DNA of 64,000 nucleotides, taken from assembly GCF_001955535.1 (NCBI RefSeq), contig NZ_MPVN01000001.1, positions 372,001-436,000 of the forward strand, read 5' to 3'. The stretch comes from Paenibacillus sp. FSL H7-0326. Its GTDB lineage: Bacteria; Bacillota; Bacilli; Paenibacillales; Paenibacillaceae. The notes beneath the pieces were generated by a model. That model saw only the letters and a list, made by a program, of their open reading frames with translations. It had not been told where the DNA came from and did no database searches. A program made the position numbers and the translations under genes. Each line of letters begins with the position of its first letter. Position 1 is the stretch's first letter. Shown here in pieces: positions 18,178-26,865 of the stretch.

Positions 18178-18642
18178 TCACAGCGTCCATATTCGCTTCG
18201 TAAGTACGGGGACGTTAAACTTATCTCCCCACTCATGAATTGTTTCGAACACATCATCTGCATCCGTGCCATCCGCTATTCGGTAAACATTCATGACAGG
18301 TACAATTCGGCGTCCCTTGGGTTTAATTGCGATAGAAGGACCAAAGGCTTCCTCAATAATGATGGATTTAATATCCTCCGGTTGATAAATACGATCACCG
18401 ATCTGCAGCGAATGATTAATGAGCTTAAATAGTTTGGGCTTCTTGGACAGCTGGGCAAGAAGGATTGTAATTTCAAATGCAAAAACTGCGCTATATAGTA
18501 TGAACTGGATCGTAAACAATTCTCCGTCCTCTGACAGATTAAGTAGGCCCAAAAAGAGCGTAGCCACTCCAAATATCACTAACGTGCGGATTCTTTTTCT
18601 GTGACTGACCACAAACTCGGGTGTAGGTTTGAATAGCTCCAT
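18178..18642 (-). CDS. Two-helix membrane protein with C-terminal PH-like domain
   Basis: About 154 residues. Two membrane helices (LVIFGVATLFLGLL and IQFILYSAVFAFEITILL) precede a cytosolic beta-rich domain with LINHSLQIGDRIYQPEDIKSI, as in the bacterial PH-like or YcxB-type arrangement. Function unknown. AGGAGGAC six bases ahead of the ATG at 18642 overrides the longer frame to 18684. It resembles the next upstream gene in layout and length, so the pair probably arose by duplication and shares a transcript. Confidence 0.68.
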   Translation of the reverse strand: MELFKPTPEFVVSHRKRIRTLVIFGVATLFLGLLNLSEDGELFTIQFILYSAVFAFEITILLAQLSKKPKLFKLINHSLQIGDRIYQPEDIKSIIIEEAFGPSIAIKPKGRRIVPVMNVYRIADGTDADDVFETIHEWGDKFNVPVLTKRIWTL

Positions 18643-18739
18643 ATCTGTCCTCCTCACATTATCGGTAACCTTATAAGTAATCATAATTTATCTTAGATCA
18701 ATCGTATATCTCCGATCTGAAACATGAACTGACCTAAAT

Positions 18740-19210
18740 TTAATATCTGAAATTTCCTCTCTTCACCGGGATTTGATGCCTCTCAGCCATCGCCTTGATC
18801 TCTTTCATAATCATATCTTCCTGCTTCTGATCTTGGAATTTAATTCGCATGTACATAGGCGTTCTCTTTTTGTTAAATAACTGTATTCCAACGCATGGAT
18901 GAAAGTAACCTCTAACAATAATGAACTGAATCTCAGAAGCAGTGATTTGATTAGACCCGACTCGATAAGAGTCTGGAAGCACTTCAAATTCGACAGGTCT
19001 CCAAGGCTTGTATTTAATGAAATACCAGGCCATCATGATAAGGTAGTATAAACATAACAATATGTAAAAAGAGAACATCCAAAAAATCTCCGATTCTCTA
19101 CGTAAGCTAGTGACGAATACCCAAGTTTGGAGCGCTATAAACATAAAGACGGCTATTAAATTTGATAATTCCTTAGGACGATTAACCATGTGGACTTTGC
19201 CTGATTCCAT
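18740..19210 (-). CDS. Two-helix membrane protein with C-terminal PH-like domain, second copy
   Basis: A 156-residue protein with two N-terminal membrane helices (LIAVFMFIALQTWVFV and FYILLCLYYLIMMAWYF). Its cytosolic domain carries FEVLPDSYRVGSNQITASEIQFI, parallel to LINHSLQIGDRIYQPEDIKSI in the neighbour. AAGGAGGG precedes ATG. It lies upstream of the other copy by about 100 bases. The function of this layout is not known to me; a membrane-signalling or stress role would be guesswork. Confidence 0.68.
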   Translation of the reverse strand: MESGKVHMVNRPKELSNLIAVFMFIALQTWVFVTSLRRESEIFWMFSFYILLCLYYLIMMAWYFIKYKPWRPVEFEVLPDSYRVGSNQITASEIQFIIVRGYFHPCVGIQLFNKKRTPMYMRIKFQDQKQEDMIMKEIKAMAERHQIPVKRGNFRY

Positions 19211-19330
19211 GAACTTCAGCCCTCCTTCAGTTAACTATTGATCCGCGGATAAACACAAACTGAACATTCCATAATATGACATTCCTGCTCTATATCGTAA
19301 CTGAGTTACTTTTGTACTGTCAATGCACAC

Positions 19331-19358
19331 AAAAAAGAACACCCTTATATTGGTGTTC
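19331..19358 (-). terminator. Terminator of the GNAT pair
   Basis: GAACACC (19337) and GGTGTTC (19352-19358) pair, followed by six T on the minus strand. Confidence 0.75.
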
Positions 19359-19371
19359 ACCCTACCTGACT

Positions 19372-19809
19372 TCATTTCAGTAATTTCCTGAACCCTTCAA
19401 CGTGCTCTTCACGATAGCCCATAGATTCATACATTCGGTGAGCTTCGACTCTTTGTCCGCCGGATACGAGAATAATATATCTGCAGTTCTGCTGTCTGGC
19501 AATCACTTCAATCTCATTCATCAGCTTTCGGCCAATGCCTATTCTTCGGATTTTGGAGGATACTACGACATTTTCGATCACCATAAAAGGCTCGCACTCC
19601 CCAATCAGATCTTTACACAGGATTCCCATCAATGATCCCGCCAGCTGATTCTCATAAAAAGCACCCAGCACATAATAGCTCTTATCTTCAAGCAGCGTTT
19701 GATAGGTCTCTTCCATCTTCGCTAGGTTTGTACTGACACCGATCAGTTCTTCGTACAGCTCTGCCAGCTGCGGCAGATGCTTCATTTCAATTTGCTCAAT
19801 ATAGACCAT
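19372..19809 (-). CDS. GNAT-family N-acetyltransferase
   Basis: A single-domain acetyl-CoA-dependent transferase of 145 residues. The acetyl-CoA loop is IRRIGIGRKLMNEIE, preceded by the beta-4 strand FMVIENVVV, and the C-terminal HRMYESMGYREE is typical. The open frame begins at 19839, right after the neighbour's stop, but the only good ribosome site (AGAGGGAG) precedes ATG 19809. Substrate unknown. It is the second gene of a GNAT pair. Confidence 0.82.
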   Translation of the reverse strand: MVYIEQIEMKHLPQLAELYEELIGVSTNLAKMEETYQTLLEDKSYYVLGAFYENQLAGSLMGILCKDLIGECEPFMVIENVVVSSKIRRIGIGRKLMNEIEVIARQQNCRYIILVSGGQRVEAHRMYESMGYREEHVEGFRKLLK

Positions 19810-19839
19810 GCGACTCCCTCTCTCTTGTTCATGTGCCAT

Positions 19840-20283
19840 TTAAAATTTTTTCTTCAGAAAATATTGCTTGATTTCCCCGGGAAATAAATCGTTGATTCCG
19901 TATACATCATACCCGTTCTTCTCATAGAACGAAGGCGCTTGATAAGAAAAAGTCGACGTATGCGCAAACAAACAGCCTGCTTCTCTTCCTCTGCGCTCGG
20001 CTTCGCACAGCATATATTTGCCGAATCCGTTGCTCCGATAGGCTTCTGCAATCCAAAATACATCAATATATAAACCGTACAGCCATGTCTCGCAAAATAT
20101 TCCTCCGACCACTTCTGACGCTTCGTTCTTCAAATAGAGATGAATACTGTCGCCAGGCTCTTTCAGCAATCCACCGGTTGCTCGCATATTATATCCATGC
20201 AGCTTACGGCTAATATCTTCATAGTCCGAAACAGCTTCTCTGTCCGAAGATAAACGCATATTCTCAAAATAAATATCTGCCAT
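19840..20283 (-). CDS. GNAT-family N-acetyltransferase
   Basis: A 147-residue GNAT domain. The beta-4 strand IDVFWIAEAYRSNGFGKYML holds a variant Q/RxxGxG/A acetyl-CoA loop (RSNGFGK), and SFYEKNGYDVYG is the C-terminal signature. GAGAGGATC precedes ATG. It is first of two adjacent GNAT genes and its promoter region holds a nested palindrome. Substrate unknown. Confidence 0.82.
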   Translation of the reverse strand: MADIYFENMRLSSDREAVSDYEDISRKLHGYNMRATGGLLKEPGDSIHLYLKNEASEVVGGIFCETWLYGLYIDVFWIAEAYRSNGFGKYMLCEAERRGREAGCLFAHTSTFSYQAPSFYEKNGYDVYGINDLFPGEIKQYFLKKKF

Positions 20284-20376
20284 CAGCGCTGATCCTCTCT
20301 GAATGAATCTAATCTATAAACCGCAATAGATTCAATTTATGTTTTATTTCTCGGGTAATCGCAGAATTAGCATAAG

Positions 20377-20407
20377 TTTGACAAATACTTGTCTATTTTT
20401 TGTCAAA
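20377..20407. promoter_or_regulatory. Nested palindrome upstream of GNAT pair
   Basis: TTTGACAAA (20377-20385) and TTTGTCAAA (20399-20407) form a perfect 9-base inverted repeat. A second one, GACAA-ATAC-TTGTC (20380-20393), is nested in it, giving three GACAA/TTGTC half sites. TTGACA on the minus strand could also be a -35 box. Confidence 0.4.
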
Positions 20408-20478
20408 AGCTATAGCTTACTGTAGATTGGTTGACCTATTCGTCTATTTTCAAGTTTCCATGTTCCTGCTTATTGATC

Positions 20479-21070
20479 TCAGCCTTCCAGATCACGTGCA
20501 TAGGCGGTCAACTTCGTACGCTGTACTAATGTATCATATTCGCTTTTTAGTATACTCATGTGAATGATATCATTGTATTTCCCATTCCGATAAATCTTCT
20601 GCCTCGCTCTTCCTTCTTCTACAAAGCCGCATTTCTTATAGCAACGGATTGCCGCATGATTGAAATCATATACCTGTAGCTCCAGCCGATTTAAATTCAT
20701 CTCATTAAATACCAGATTTTGCAGCAATCGTATCGCTTCAGAGCCGAAACCTCTTCCTTGATCTTTCTTCGAACCAATAACAATCGCAAGCGAGGCCGTT
20801 CGGTTCTTCCAAGAGATATTTAACACATCAATCTGACCTATATACTCGAGCGTATCCTGATGCGCAATGACAAAGCCCTTGTGTGTATCTGACTTGCCGT
20901 CCATCATCATATGTATGAAGTCTTCTGTCTTTTTTATACTTTGCGGATAAACTAAATAGGTCACTTAAAGTAGACGTAATAACCGAATCGTTAACCCAGC
21001 TTTGTATTGCGGATAAATCCTCCATTCGATATTCTCTTAGAACAATTCGTTCGCCTATAATGTGCCCCAT
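20479..21070 (-). pseudogene. RimJ/RimL-type GNAT acetyltransferase, frameshifted
   Basis: Two overlapping frames together make one full GNAT of about 196 residues. The first, from ATG 21070 after AGAGGTG, reads IGERIVLREYRMEDLSAIQ through LSDLF. The second resumes with VYPQSIKKTEDFI and continues through IGSKKDQGRGFGSEAI to CYKKCGFVEEGRARQ. The junction reads CTA TTT A GTT TAT CCG, so removing a single extra A near 20953 restores LSDLF-VYPQS. It may be a recent inactivation or a sequence error. The second frame could start from GTG directly behind a TAA, but it would lack the N-terminal strand. Confidence 0.75.
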
Positions 21071-21181
21071 TGCTAACACCTCTTTTGGTTTTTTAGCCTA
21101 CCTGACAGCCCTTCTATCACAGAAATCGTTCATGGGATTAAGGACCTGCAATCCATCTTTTCATTATAAAGGTCATTGTAC

Positions 21182-21219
21182 TAAAAAAAAGATGACTTCG
21201 GAATCTCCGAAGTCATCTT
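21182..21219 (-). terminator. Terminator of rocA
   Basis: GATGACTTCGGA and TCCGAAGTCATC form a perfect 12-base stem with a three-base loop, followed by eight or more T on the minus strand. Confidence 0.92.
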
Positions 21220-21230
21220 CATCCATTTAA

Positions 21231-22799
21231 CTACAGCTTCCTAGACGTCAGCTTAGCCTGGGTAAACAAGAGCAGGTAATCGTATCCCCCAGCCTTGGAA
21301 TCCGTACCTGACATATTGAACCCGCCAAATGGATGTGCTCCAACCAAAGCCCCGGTACATTTGCGGTTTATATACAGATTTCCACAGTGCATCGTCTCCA
21401 GCGCTTCCTCAATGCGATTTTGGTCTGAGGAGAAGTAAGAGCCTGTTAATCCAAACTCTGTATCATTATAGATCTCAATCGCTTCCTTATAATCTGAAGC
21501 CTTGCATATAGCAAGAACGGGACCAAATATTTCTTCCTTCATGATTCTGGCACCTGGTTTCACATCTGCAAAAACCGTAGGCTGGATATAGTAGCCGTTA
21601 CCTTCAGCCGGACTTCCTCCCGTTAGTAACGTTCCTTCGCCTTTGCCAATTTCGATGTAATTCAAGATTTTATCATAAGAGCCCTTATCAATGACCGGTC
21701 CTGCTGGATAATTCAGCTCTGGTAATCCGACAACAAGCTTCTCCGTCAGCGCCTTAACCTTCTCCACAACTTCATCATACACAGCTTCCACAATGATCGC
21801 TCTTGACCCGGCAGAACATTTCTGTCCCTGGAATCCAAAGGCAGAAGCCACAATGGACTGTGCCGCTGCATCCAGATTCGCAGTCTCATCTACGACGATC
21901 CCATCCTTGCCGCCCATTTCGGCAATAAGCCGCTTAATCCAGATTTGGCCTTCTGACGTATTCGCTGCCAGCTTACTTATATGAAGACCGACCTCCTTTG
22001 AGCCGGTGAAGCTGATAAATCGGGTCTTCGGATGAGAGGTTAAATAATCTCCAACTTCTTCTCCGCTGCCAGGTATAAAATTGATAACACCAGCTGGAAG
22101 ACCCACCTCTTCCATAAGCGCAACAAATTTATGAGCTATAGCAGGCGTCGTCGATGCAGGCTTAAGCAATACCGTGTTTCCTGACACAACGGCAGCAGTT
22201 GTCATGCCTACGCATATAGCCAGCGGGAAATTCCATGGAGGTATGATGACGCCAACGCCTAGAGGAATATATGTTAAGCGATTGTCTTCCCCTTGCACCT
22301 TGGTTAGAGGCTGTGTTTCATTAATTTGATCAAGGCGCAATATTTCACGCGCATAAAATTCAATAAAATCTATGGCTTCTGCTGTATCTGCATCGGCCTC
22401 AGCATAGTTTTTTCCAGATTCAAGAATCATAAGTGCTGAGAATTCATGCTTGCGTTCCCGCATAAGCGCTGCTGCCTTGAATAAATACTCCGCTCGATCT
22501 CTTGCAGGTACCCTCTTCCATGTTTCGAATGTGCTTACCGCCATTTGCATCGCTTCTTCTGCCAGTGCCTGATTCGCTTTACTCACATAACCAATGACTT
22601 CGTCCAGATTACCCGGGTTAATTGAAGTAATGACATCCTCAGTGAACACCTTTTTTTCACCGATATGCAGAGGGATATTCTGACCTAATTCAGACTTTAC
22701 TATGCTAATCGCTTTTTCCATTGCCTGCTTGTTCTCTTCCAAACTGAAGTTCACGAAAGGCTCATTGACAAAAGGACTGATATTCTCTGTCTTATTCAC
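21231..22799 (-). CDS. rocA: 1-pyrroline-5-carboxylate dehydrogenase
   Basis: Oxidises glutamate semialdehyde, in equilibrium with pyrroline-5-carboxylate, to glutamate with NAD+ in proline and arginine catabolism. The 522-residue aldehyde dehydrogenase has [17 protein letters not shown], the catalytic cysteine in [21 protein letters not shown] and the C-terminal [19 protein letters not shown] typical of RocA/PruA. The start is GTG, nine bases after AGGAG. No proline dehydrogenase gene is nearby; it is monocistronic between two terminators. Confidence 0.94.
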   Translation of the reverse strand: MNKTENISPFVNEPFVNFSLEENKQAMEKAISIVKSELGQNIPLHIGEKKVFTEDVITSINPGNLDEVIGYVSKANQALAEEAMQMAVSTFETWKRVPARDRAEYLFKAAALMRERKHEFSALMILESGKNYAEADADTAEAIDFIEFYAREILRLDQINETQPLTKVQGEDNRLTYIPLGVGVIIPPWNFPLAICVGMTTAAVVSGNTVLLKPASTTPAIAHKFVALMEEVGLPAGVINFIPGSGEEVGDYLTSHPKTRFISFTGSKEVGLHISKLAANTSEGQIWIKRLIAEMGGKDGIVVDETANLDAAAQSIVASAFGFQGQKCSAGSRAIIVEAVYDEVVEKVKALTEKLVVGLPELNYPAGPVIDKGSYDKILNYIEIGKGEGTLLTGGSPAEGNGYYIQPTVFADVKPGARIMKEEIFGPVLAICKASDYKEAIEIYNDTEFGLTGSYFSSDQNRIEEALETMHCGNLYINRKCTGALVGAHPFGGFNMSGTDSKAGGYDYLLLFTQAKLTSRKL

Positions 22800-22980
22800 G
22801 TTACATATCTCCTCTCAAATTAGAACATCGCAATTGTAATCAAATAAACCAAAGGGGTATGTTTCCTTCACTTACTCCTAAGGTACTGCTAGCTTTATTC
22901 AATTATGAGTGAGCCAGAAATATTGCAGCAGAGCTTACGTCCTTTCCCAAGTGCAATGTCACCATTAGGGTTACTCATAA

Positions 22981-23013
22981 AAAAAAACGCCTCTGCACTT
23001 TCGTTCAGAGACG
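22981..23013 (-). terminator. Terminator of fructose operon
   Basis: CGCCTCTG (22988) and CAGAGACG (to 23013) pair with a ten-base loop. Eight or more T follow on the minus strand, just after the fruA stop. Confidence 0.85.
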
Positions 23014-23035
23014 GTATTCGAACTTATTTATTTTA

Positions 23036-24304
23036 TTATACTTTCAAAGGCTTCTTCCATAATCCTAAGATGAATCCAGAGAGAACGGCACCAATTACAA
23101 CCGCCAGCAAGAACATCAATGCATTGCTCGCAAGTGCAGCGACAAAGATTCCTCCATGGGGAGCCGGGAGGTTAATTGCCCACAATTGAGTCAATCCTCC
23201 GGCGACCGCCGATCCAACGATACACGAGGTCAATACCCGAAGCGGATCAGCTGCTGCGAATGGAATGGCACCCTCAGTAATAAAGGACAAGCCCAGTACA
23301 TAATTCGTAATCCCGGATTTGCGCTCCTCTTCCGTAAACTTATTCTTGAAGAAGGTTGTTGCTAACGCTATAGCCAATGGAGGAACCATCCCCCCCGCCA
23401 TGACAGCTGCCATCATCAGCCCATTCTCATTTCCGCTTGACGTAAACACGCCAATCGCAAATGTGTATGCAGCTTTGTTAAACGGTCCGCCCATATCAAT
23501 TGACATCATACCACCGAGAATGATTCCGAGCAGAACCATATTCCCTGTACCCAGATTGTTAAGTACATCTATCAAACCGGTATTAATCCAGCTGAAGATC
23601 GGTGACAAAATATAGAACATCAGTGAGCCGGTAATCAGCAGTCCGAACACCGGATATAGCAGAATGGCTTTTAATCCGTCAATGGCTTTGGGCAAATGCT
23701 TAAATACCCGGCGAAGTCCAATGACAACGTACCCTGCCAGGAAACCGGCTGCAAGTCCACCGAGAAATCCGGCATTGGCATTAACCGCCATCAAACCACC
23801 CACCATACCCGGCATAAGTGCCGGTCGATCAGCAATACTCATTGCAATGAACCCCGCCAGAATAGGAATCAGGAAATGAAACGCTCCATCACCGCCCCCG
23901 ATCGTCTGGAGCAATTGGAAGATCGGATGATCCTCTCCTCCGACTTGTTCAATGAGGAACGAAATCGCGAGCAGAATCCCGCCGCCGACAACAAACGGAA
24001 GCATATGAGATATACCGTTCATTAAGTTCTTATACAAGGTACTGCCGACACTTTTCTTCTCATCCGCAGCTGGTGAAGCCGCTCCACCTTCTGCCTGGTA
24101 GATCGGGGCATCTCCTTTTACGGCTTTGGATATCAGCTCTTCTGACTTACGAATACCATCGCTGACAGGACGCTGCAATACAGGCTTACCTGCAAACCGG
24201 GCCATCTCGACATTTTTATCTGCCGCGACGATAACCCCCTTCGCCCGGCGGATTTCATCTTCGGTCAAGACATTGTTCGCTCCTTCAGAGCCGTTGGTTT
24301 CCAC
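23036..24304 (-). CDS. fruA: Fructose PTS enzyme, C-terminal part (rest of EIIB plus EIIC) after in-frame TGA
   Basis: This frame carries the second half of the EIIB domain (ETNGSEGANNVLTEDEIRRA, IVAADKNVEMARF) and the full membrane EIIC domain. The latter has about nine or ten helices, LPFVVGGGILLA, MSIDMGGPFNKAAY and the FITEGAIPFAAADP substrate loop. It is in the same reading frame as the upstream part and separated from it only by one TGA. It could restart at the GTG that follows the stop directly (TGAGTG), but it would lack the phospho-accepting cysteine. Together the parts would make a FruA of about 640 residues, the normal length. Confidence 0.85.
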   Translation of the reverse strand: METNGSEGANNVLTEDEIRRAKGVIVAADKNVEMARFAGKPVLQRPVSDGIRKSEELISKAVKGDAPIYQAEGGAASPAADEKKSVGSTLYKNLMNGISHMLPFVVGGGILLAISFLIEQVGGEDHPIFQLLQTIGGGDGAFHFLIPILAGFIAMSIADRPALMPGMVGGLMAVNANAGFLGGLAAGFLAGYVVIGLRRVFKHLPKAIDGLKAILLYPVFGLLITGSLMFYILSPIFSWINTGLIDVLNNLGTGNMVLLGIILGGMMSIDMGGPFNKAAYTFAIGVFTSSGNENGLMMAAVMAGGMVPPLAIALATTFFKNKFTEEERKSGITNYVLGLSFITEGAIPFAAADPLRVLTSCIVGSAVAGGLTQLWAINLPAPHGGIFVAALASNALMFLLAVVIGAVLSGFILGLWKKPLKV

Positions 24305-24961
24305 TCAAATATGAACGCCCATCTCCTGAGCCTTCTTCTTGAGTGCGTCTTCAGCCATAAAGGTGTGTGCAATTCCCGTAGGACAAGCAGTTACCGCAAC
24401 AACAAACGGAATTTCTTCAGCTTGGTCTACTGCCTTCAGAGTCTCATTTGTCGATGAGTCTGCCGAGTGCGTCTTATGCTCCGACTTCTCTGAACCCTCC
24501 GCTTCCTCAGCCTGCTTCTCATTGAATAGGGCGGTTACCTCATTCGGCGTCTTTGTTTGCAGCAATCGTTCAATGAAAACGTTGTCAATCAATAGCCGGG
24601 AAAGGGCAGCGAGCGTACGAAGATGTGTACTTCCCGCTCCTTCCGGTGCTGCAATCATGAAGAACACATGAGCAGGCTCACCGTCCAATGATTCAAAATC
24701 GACACCGGCTTCGCTTTTTGCAAATACAACGGTTGGCTCGTTCACTGCTGAAGTCTTCGCATGAGGCATCGCGATCCCTCCGCCGATTCCTGTGCTGGAT
24801 TCTGCCTCACGTTTATATATCATTTCTTTGAATAGAACAGGATCATTGATACGCCCGCTGCTAGCGAGACTAGCTATCAATTCATCCATTGCGCCATCCT
24901 TCGAAGTGGATTTCAAATTCATGATCATCGTTTCTTCAATCATCAAATCCGTAATTCTCAT
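24305..24961 (-). CDS. fruA: Fructose PTS enzyme, N-terminal part (EIIA plus start of EIIB)
   Basis: Carries the EIIA domain with its phosphohistidine in GGIAMPHAKT, an acidic linker rich in Glu and Ser, and the start of EIIB with the cysteine loop VTACPTGIAHTFMAED. It ends at TGA after QEMGVHI, where the family continues with a basic residue and VETNGSEG. The TGA needs one C-to-T change from a CGA arginine codon. The ATG at 24961 follows GGGGAG; a TTG nine bases earlier is less likely. As it stands, the phosphorelay domain is cut, so fructose uptake would depend on readthrough or reinitiation. Confidence 0.87.
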   Translation of the reverse strand: MRITDLMIEETMIMNLKSTSKDGAMDELIASLASSGRINDPVLFKEMIYKREAESSTGIGGGIAMPHAKTSAVNEPTVVFAKSEAGVDFESLDGEPAHVFFMIAAPEGAGSTHLRTLAALSRLLIDNVFIERLLQTKTPNEVTALFNEKQAEEAEGSEKSEHKTHSADSSTNETLKAVDQAEEIPFVVAVTACPTGIAHTFMAEDALKKKAQEMGVHI

Positions 24962-24985
24962 GTGTAACAACTCCCCTGAATGATC

Positions 24986-25005
24986 AGGCGTGCATTTTCA
25001 CGCCT
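24986..25005 (-). other. Intercistronic hairpin fruK-fruA
   Basis: AGGCGTG-CATTTT-CACGCCT is a perfect seven-base stem, with a second small one, CCTGA-ATGA-TCAGG, next to it. No T run follows, so an mRNA stability role is more likely than termination. Confidence 0.4.
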
Positions 25006-25025
25006 ATTAGGTCTTACTTTTATAT

Positions 25026-25937
25026 TTATAATTTGGTGATTTGGACTTCAGGAATCAATTTATCAATTTCTTTTCGCTGAGCAAGATCGTCTGAAAATGC
25101 CGTTGCACTGCCTGAAGCTACACCTGCACGAAATGCCTCTAACGGGTCTTTTGTTTGAGTAAGCGTTCCTACAAAGCCAGCAATCATCGAATCTCCGGCA
25201 CCGACTGAATTTCTTACGGTTCCCGCAGGAACCGTGGCGTGATAAACAGCCTCACTTGTAATCATCAAGGCTCCTTCACCAGCCATAGAAATAATGACGT
25301 GCTGTGCGCCTTCATCCAGCAGCTTCCTGCCATAGGTAATGAGGTCGTCCTGAGACTCGATCGTAACTCCGAACATTTCAGCTAATTCGTGATGATTCGG
25401 TTTCACCAGCAGCGGTTTATAGTACAAAGCTTCGAGCAAGGCCTCACCTGTCGTATCAATGACAAATTCTGCCCCTGCCTTCTGGCAGGCTTGGATTAAT
25501 CGAAGATAGAAGTCACCGCCAAGTGAAGGTGGAATACTGCCTGACAGCACGAGAATGTCTCCTTCTGCAAGCTGATTCAGCTTCTGAAGCAGAGCCACTG
25601 CCTCTTCCTCTGTGACTACTGGACCAAGTCCATTGATCTCGGTCTCCTGGTCATGCTTCAATTTGACGTTAATTCGTGTATCATCCTGAATGAAAACAAA
25701 ATCCGATCTAATTCCTTCCTTGTTCAGATACGCGTCTATAAAATTCCCCGTAAATCCACCAATAAAACCGAGTGCTGCATGTTCTGCATTCAGCTGCTCA
25801 AGCACCCTGGATACATTGATTCCTTTACCGCCGGGGAGCTTAAGATCCCGCTTCATTCGGTTCAAGCTGCCAAGCTCCAGCTGTTCAACTTCCACGATGT
25901 AATCGATGGATGGATTGAGTGTTACCGTATATATCAT
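25026..25937 (-). CDS. fruK: 1-phosphofructokinase
   Basis: Phosphorylates fructose-1-phosphate to fructose-1,6-bisphosphate. The 303-residue PfkB-family kinase has the N-terminal YTVTLNPSIDYIV, the glycine pair in LPGGKGINVSR, and the catalytic base motif VRNSVGAGDSMIAGF. The size equals that of Bacillus FruK. Its ATG overlaps the fruR stop as ATGA, and fruA follows after 64 bases, the classic fruRKA order. Confidence 0.95.
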   Translation of the reverse strand: MIYTVTLNPSIDYIVEVEQLELGSLNRMKRDLKLPGGKGINVSRVLEQLNAEHAALGFIGGFTGNFIDAYLNKEGIRSDFVFIQDDTRINVKLKHDQETEINGLGPVVTEEEAVALLQKLNQLAEGDILVLSGSIPPSLGGDFYLRLIQACQKAGAEFVIDTTGEALLEALYYKPLLVKPNHHELAEMFGVTIESQDDLITYGRKLLDEGAQHVIISMAGEGALMITSEAVYHATVPAGTVRNSVGAGDSMIAGFVGTLTQTKDPLEAFRAGVASGSATAFSDDLAQRKEIDKLIPEVQITKL

Positions 25938-26686
25938 TTTAATCCCTCAATTGCTTTAAATTTCGGTCCAAGCCATTTCCTATATTCGGCCGGAACCCTG
26001 TCTGTTATTAACGTCGCTTCTTCCAGATTAAACAGCTTGGCAAAAGCGATTTCCCCAAACTTGCTTGAATCTGCAAGCACATAGGTCTGTCCGGATAACT
26101 GATGGGCCCTGCGTTTAATTAATGCCTCTTCCGGATCCGGAGTCGTATAGCCCATCGCCATATCCAATCCATTGGTACCCAAGAAGCTCTTGTCGAAGCG
26201 GAAGTTATCCATATTTTGAAGTGCTATGCTGCCAATGACCGCCTTCGTATGCGGTTTCATCATGCCACCTAGCAAATAGCTGCGTATCTTTTTACTAACC
26301 AGCGCTTCTACGTGGGAGAGTCCATTGGTAACAACGGTAATATCCTGTGCTTCAATATAAGGAATCATGGCAAGGGTGGTCGTACCCGCATCCAGATAAA
26401 TACATTCACCATCATAGAGCTGTTTGGCCGCCATGATCGCTGCTGCGGTCTTTTCTTGAACGTTTTTGAACGTTTTCTCATCCATGCCAAGCTCAATGCT
26501 CTTATGACTTACAAGCGAAGCCCCTCCATGGACTCTTTTGAGCAGGTTTTTTGCCTCCAAATCCACCAAGTCTCTTCGAATTGTCGATTCTGAAGCCTGA
26601 AGTAATTCGACCAGCTCCTGAAGTTTAACCACTCCACGCTGCTGTAAGCGTTCTAAAATCATTCGATATCGTTCTTCTGTCAGCAT
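25934..26686 (-). CDS. fruR: DeoR-family fructose operon repressor
   Basis: A 250-residue DNA-binding regulator. The N-terminal helix-turn-helix is LTEERYRMILERLQQRG through SESTIRRDLVDLE, the DeoR signature, and the C-terminal sugar-phosphate domain has YLDAGTTTLAMIPYI and VVTNG. The frame is open to 26758, but AGGAGG stands directly ahead of ATG 26686. It is first in fruR-fruK-fruA and likely represses the operon until fructose-1-phosphate accumulates. Confidence 0.92.
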   Translation of the reverse strand: MLTEERYRMILERLQQRGVVKLQELVELLQASESTIRRDLVDLEAKNLLKRVHGGASLVSHKSIELGMDEKTFKNVQEKTAAAIMAAKQLYDGECIYLDAGTTTLAMIPYIEAQDITVVTNGLSHVEALVSKKIRSYLLGGMMKPHTKAVIGSIALQNMDNFRFDKSFLGTNGLDMAMGYTTPDPEEALIKRRAHQLSGQTYVLADSSKFGEIAFAKLFNLEEATLITDRVPAEYRKWLGPKFKAIEGLK

Positions 26687-26742
26687 CTTTTCTTCCTCCT
26701 GACTGATTCTATAGTACCACATATCTAAATAAAAACAATCAT

Positions 26743-26772
26743 TTTCTATCAAAAACATTCAGTTTTCGTCAA
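26743..26772 (-). promoter_or_regulatory. Candidate fru promoter
   Basis: TTGACG (26767-26772) and TAGAAA (26743-26748) lie 18 bases apart on the minus strand, about 57 bases ahead of fruR. The region around it repeats TTTTTGAT and ATTGTTTTTA, which could be FruR sites. Confidence 0.35.
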
Positions 26773-26790
26773 ATCGATGCTATTACATTA

Positions 26791-26840
26791 ATAAAGGCTC
26801 CAAGCAGGCTTGCCTTCATGCAAGAACTCCCGCCAGAGCC
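26791..26840 (-). terminator. Terminator of the MmcQ/YjbR gene
   Basis: GGCTC and GAGCC enclose an inner CTTGC/GCAAG stem, followed by TTTATT on the minus strand. The stem is interrupted, so strength is moderate. Confidence 0.5.
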
Positions 26841-26865
26841 AGATCGCTTGTCTAATCTATGAAAA

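Noticed and set aside
20940-20965. Programmed frameshift in the RimJ/RimL-type gene
   Set aside because: No slippery heptamer or downstream structure of the usual kind; a single inserted A explains the join exactly.
24305-24307. TGA in fruA as selenocysteine or programmed readthrough
   Set aside because: The family has no Cys or Sec at this place, no SECIS-like hairpin follows, and no slippery sequence is present; mutation or error is simpler.
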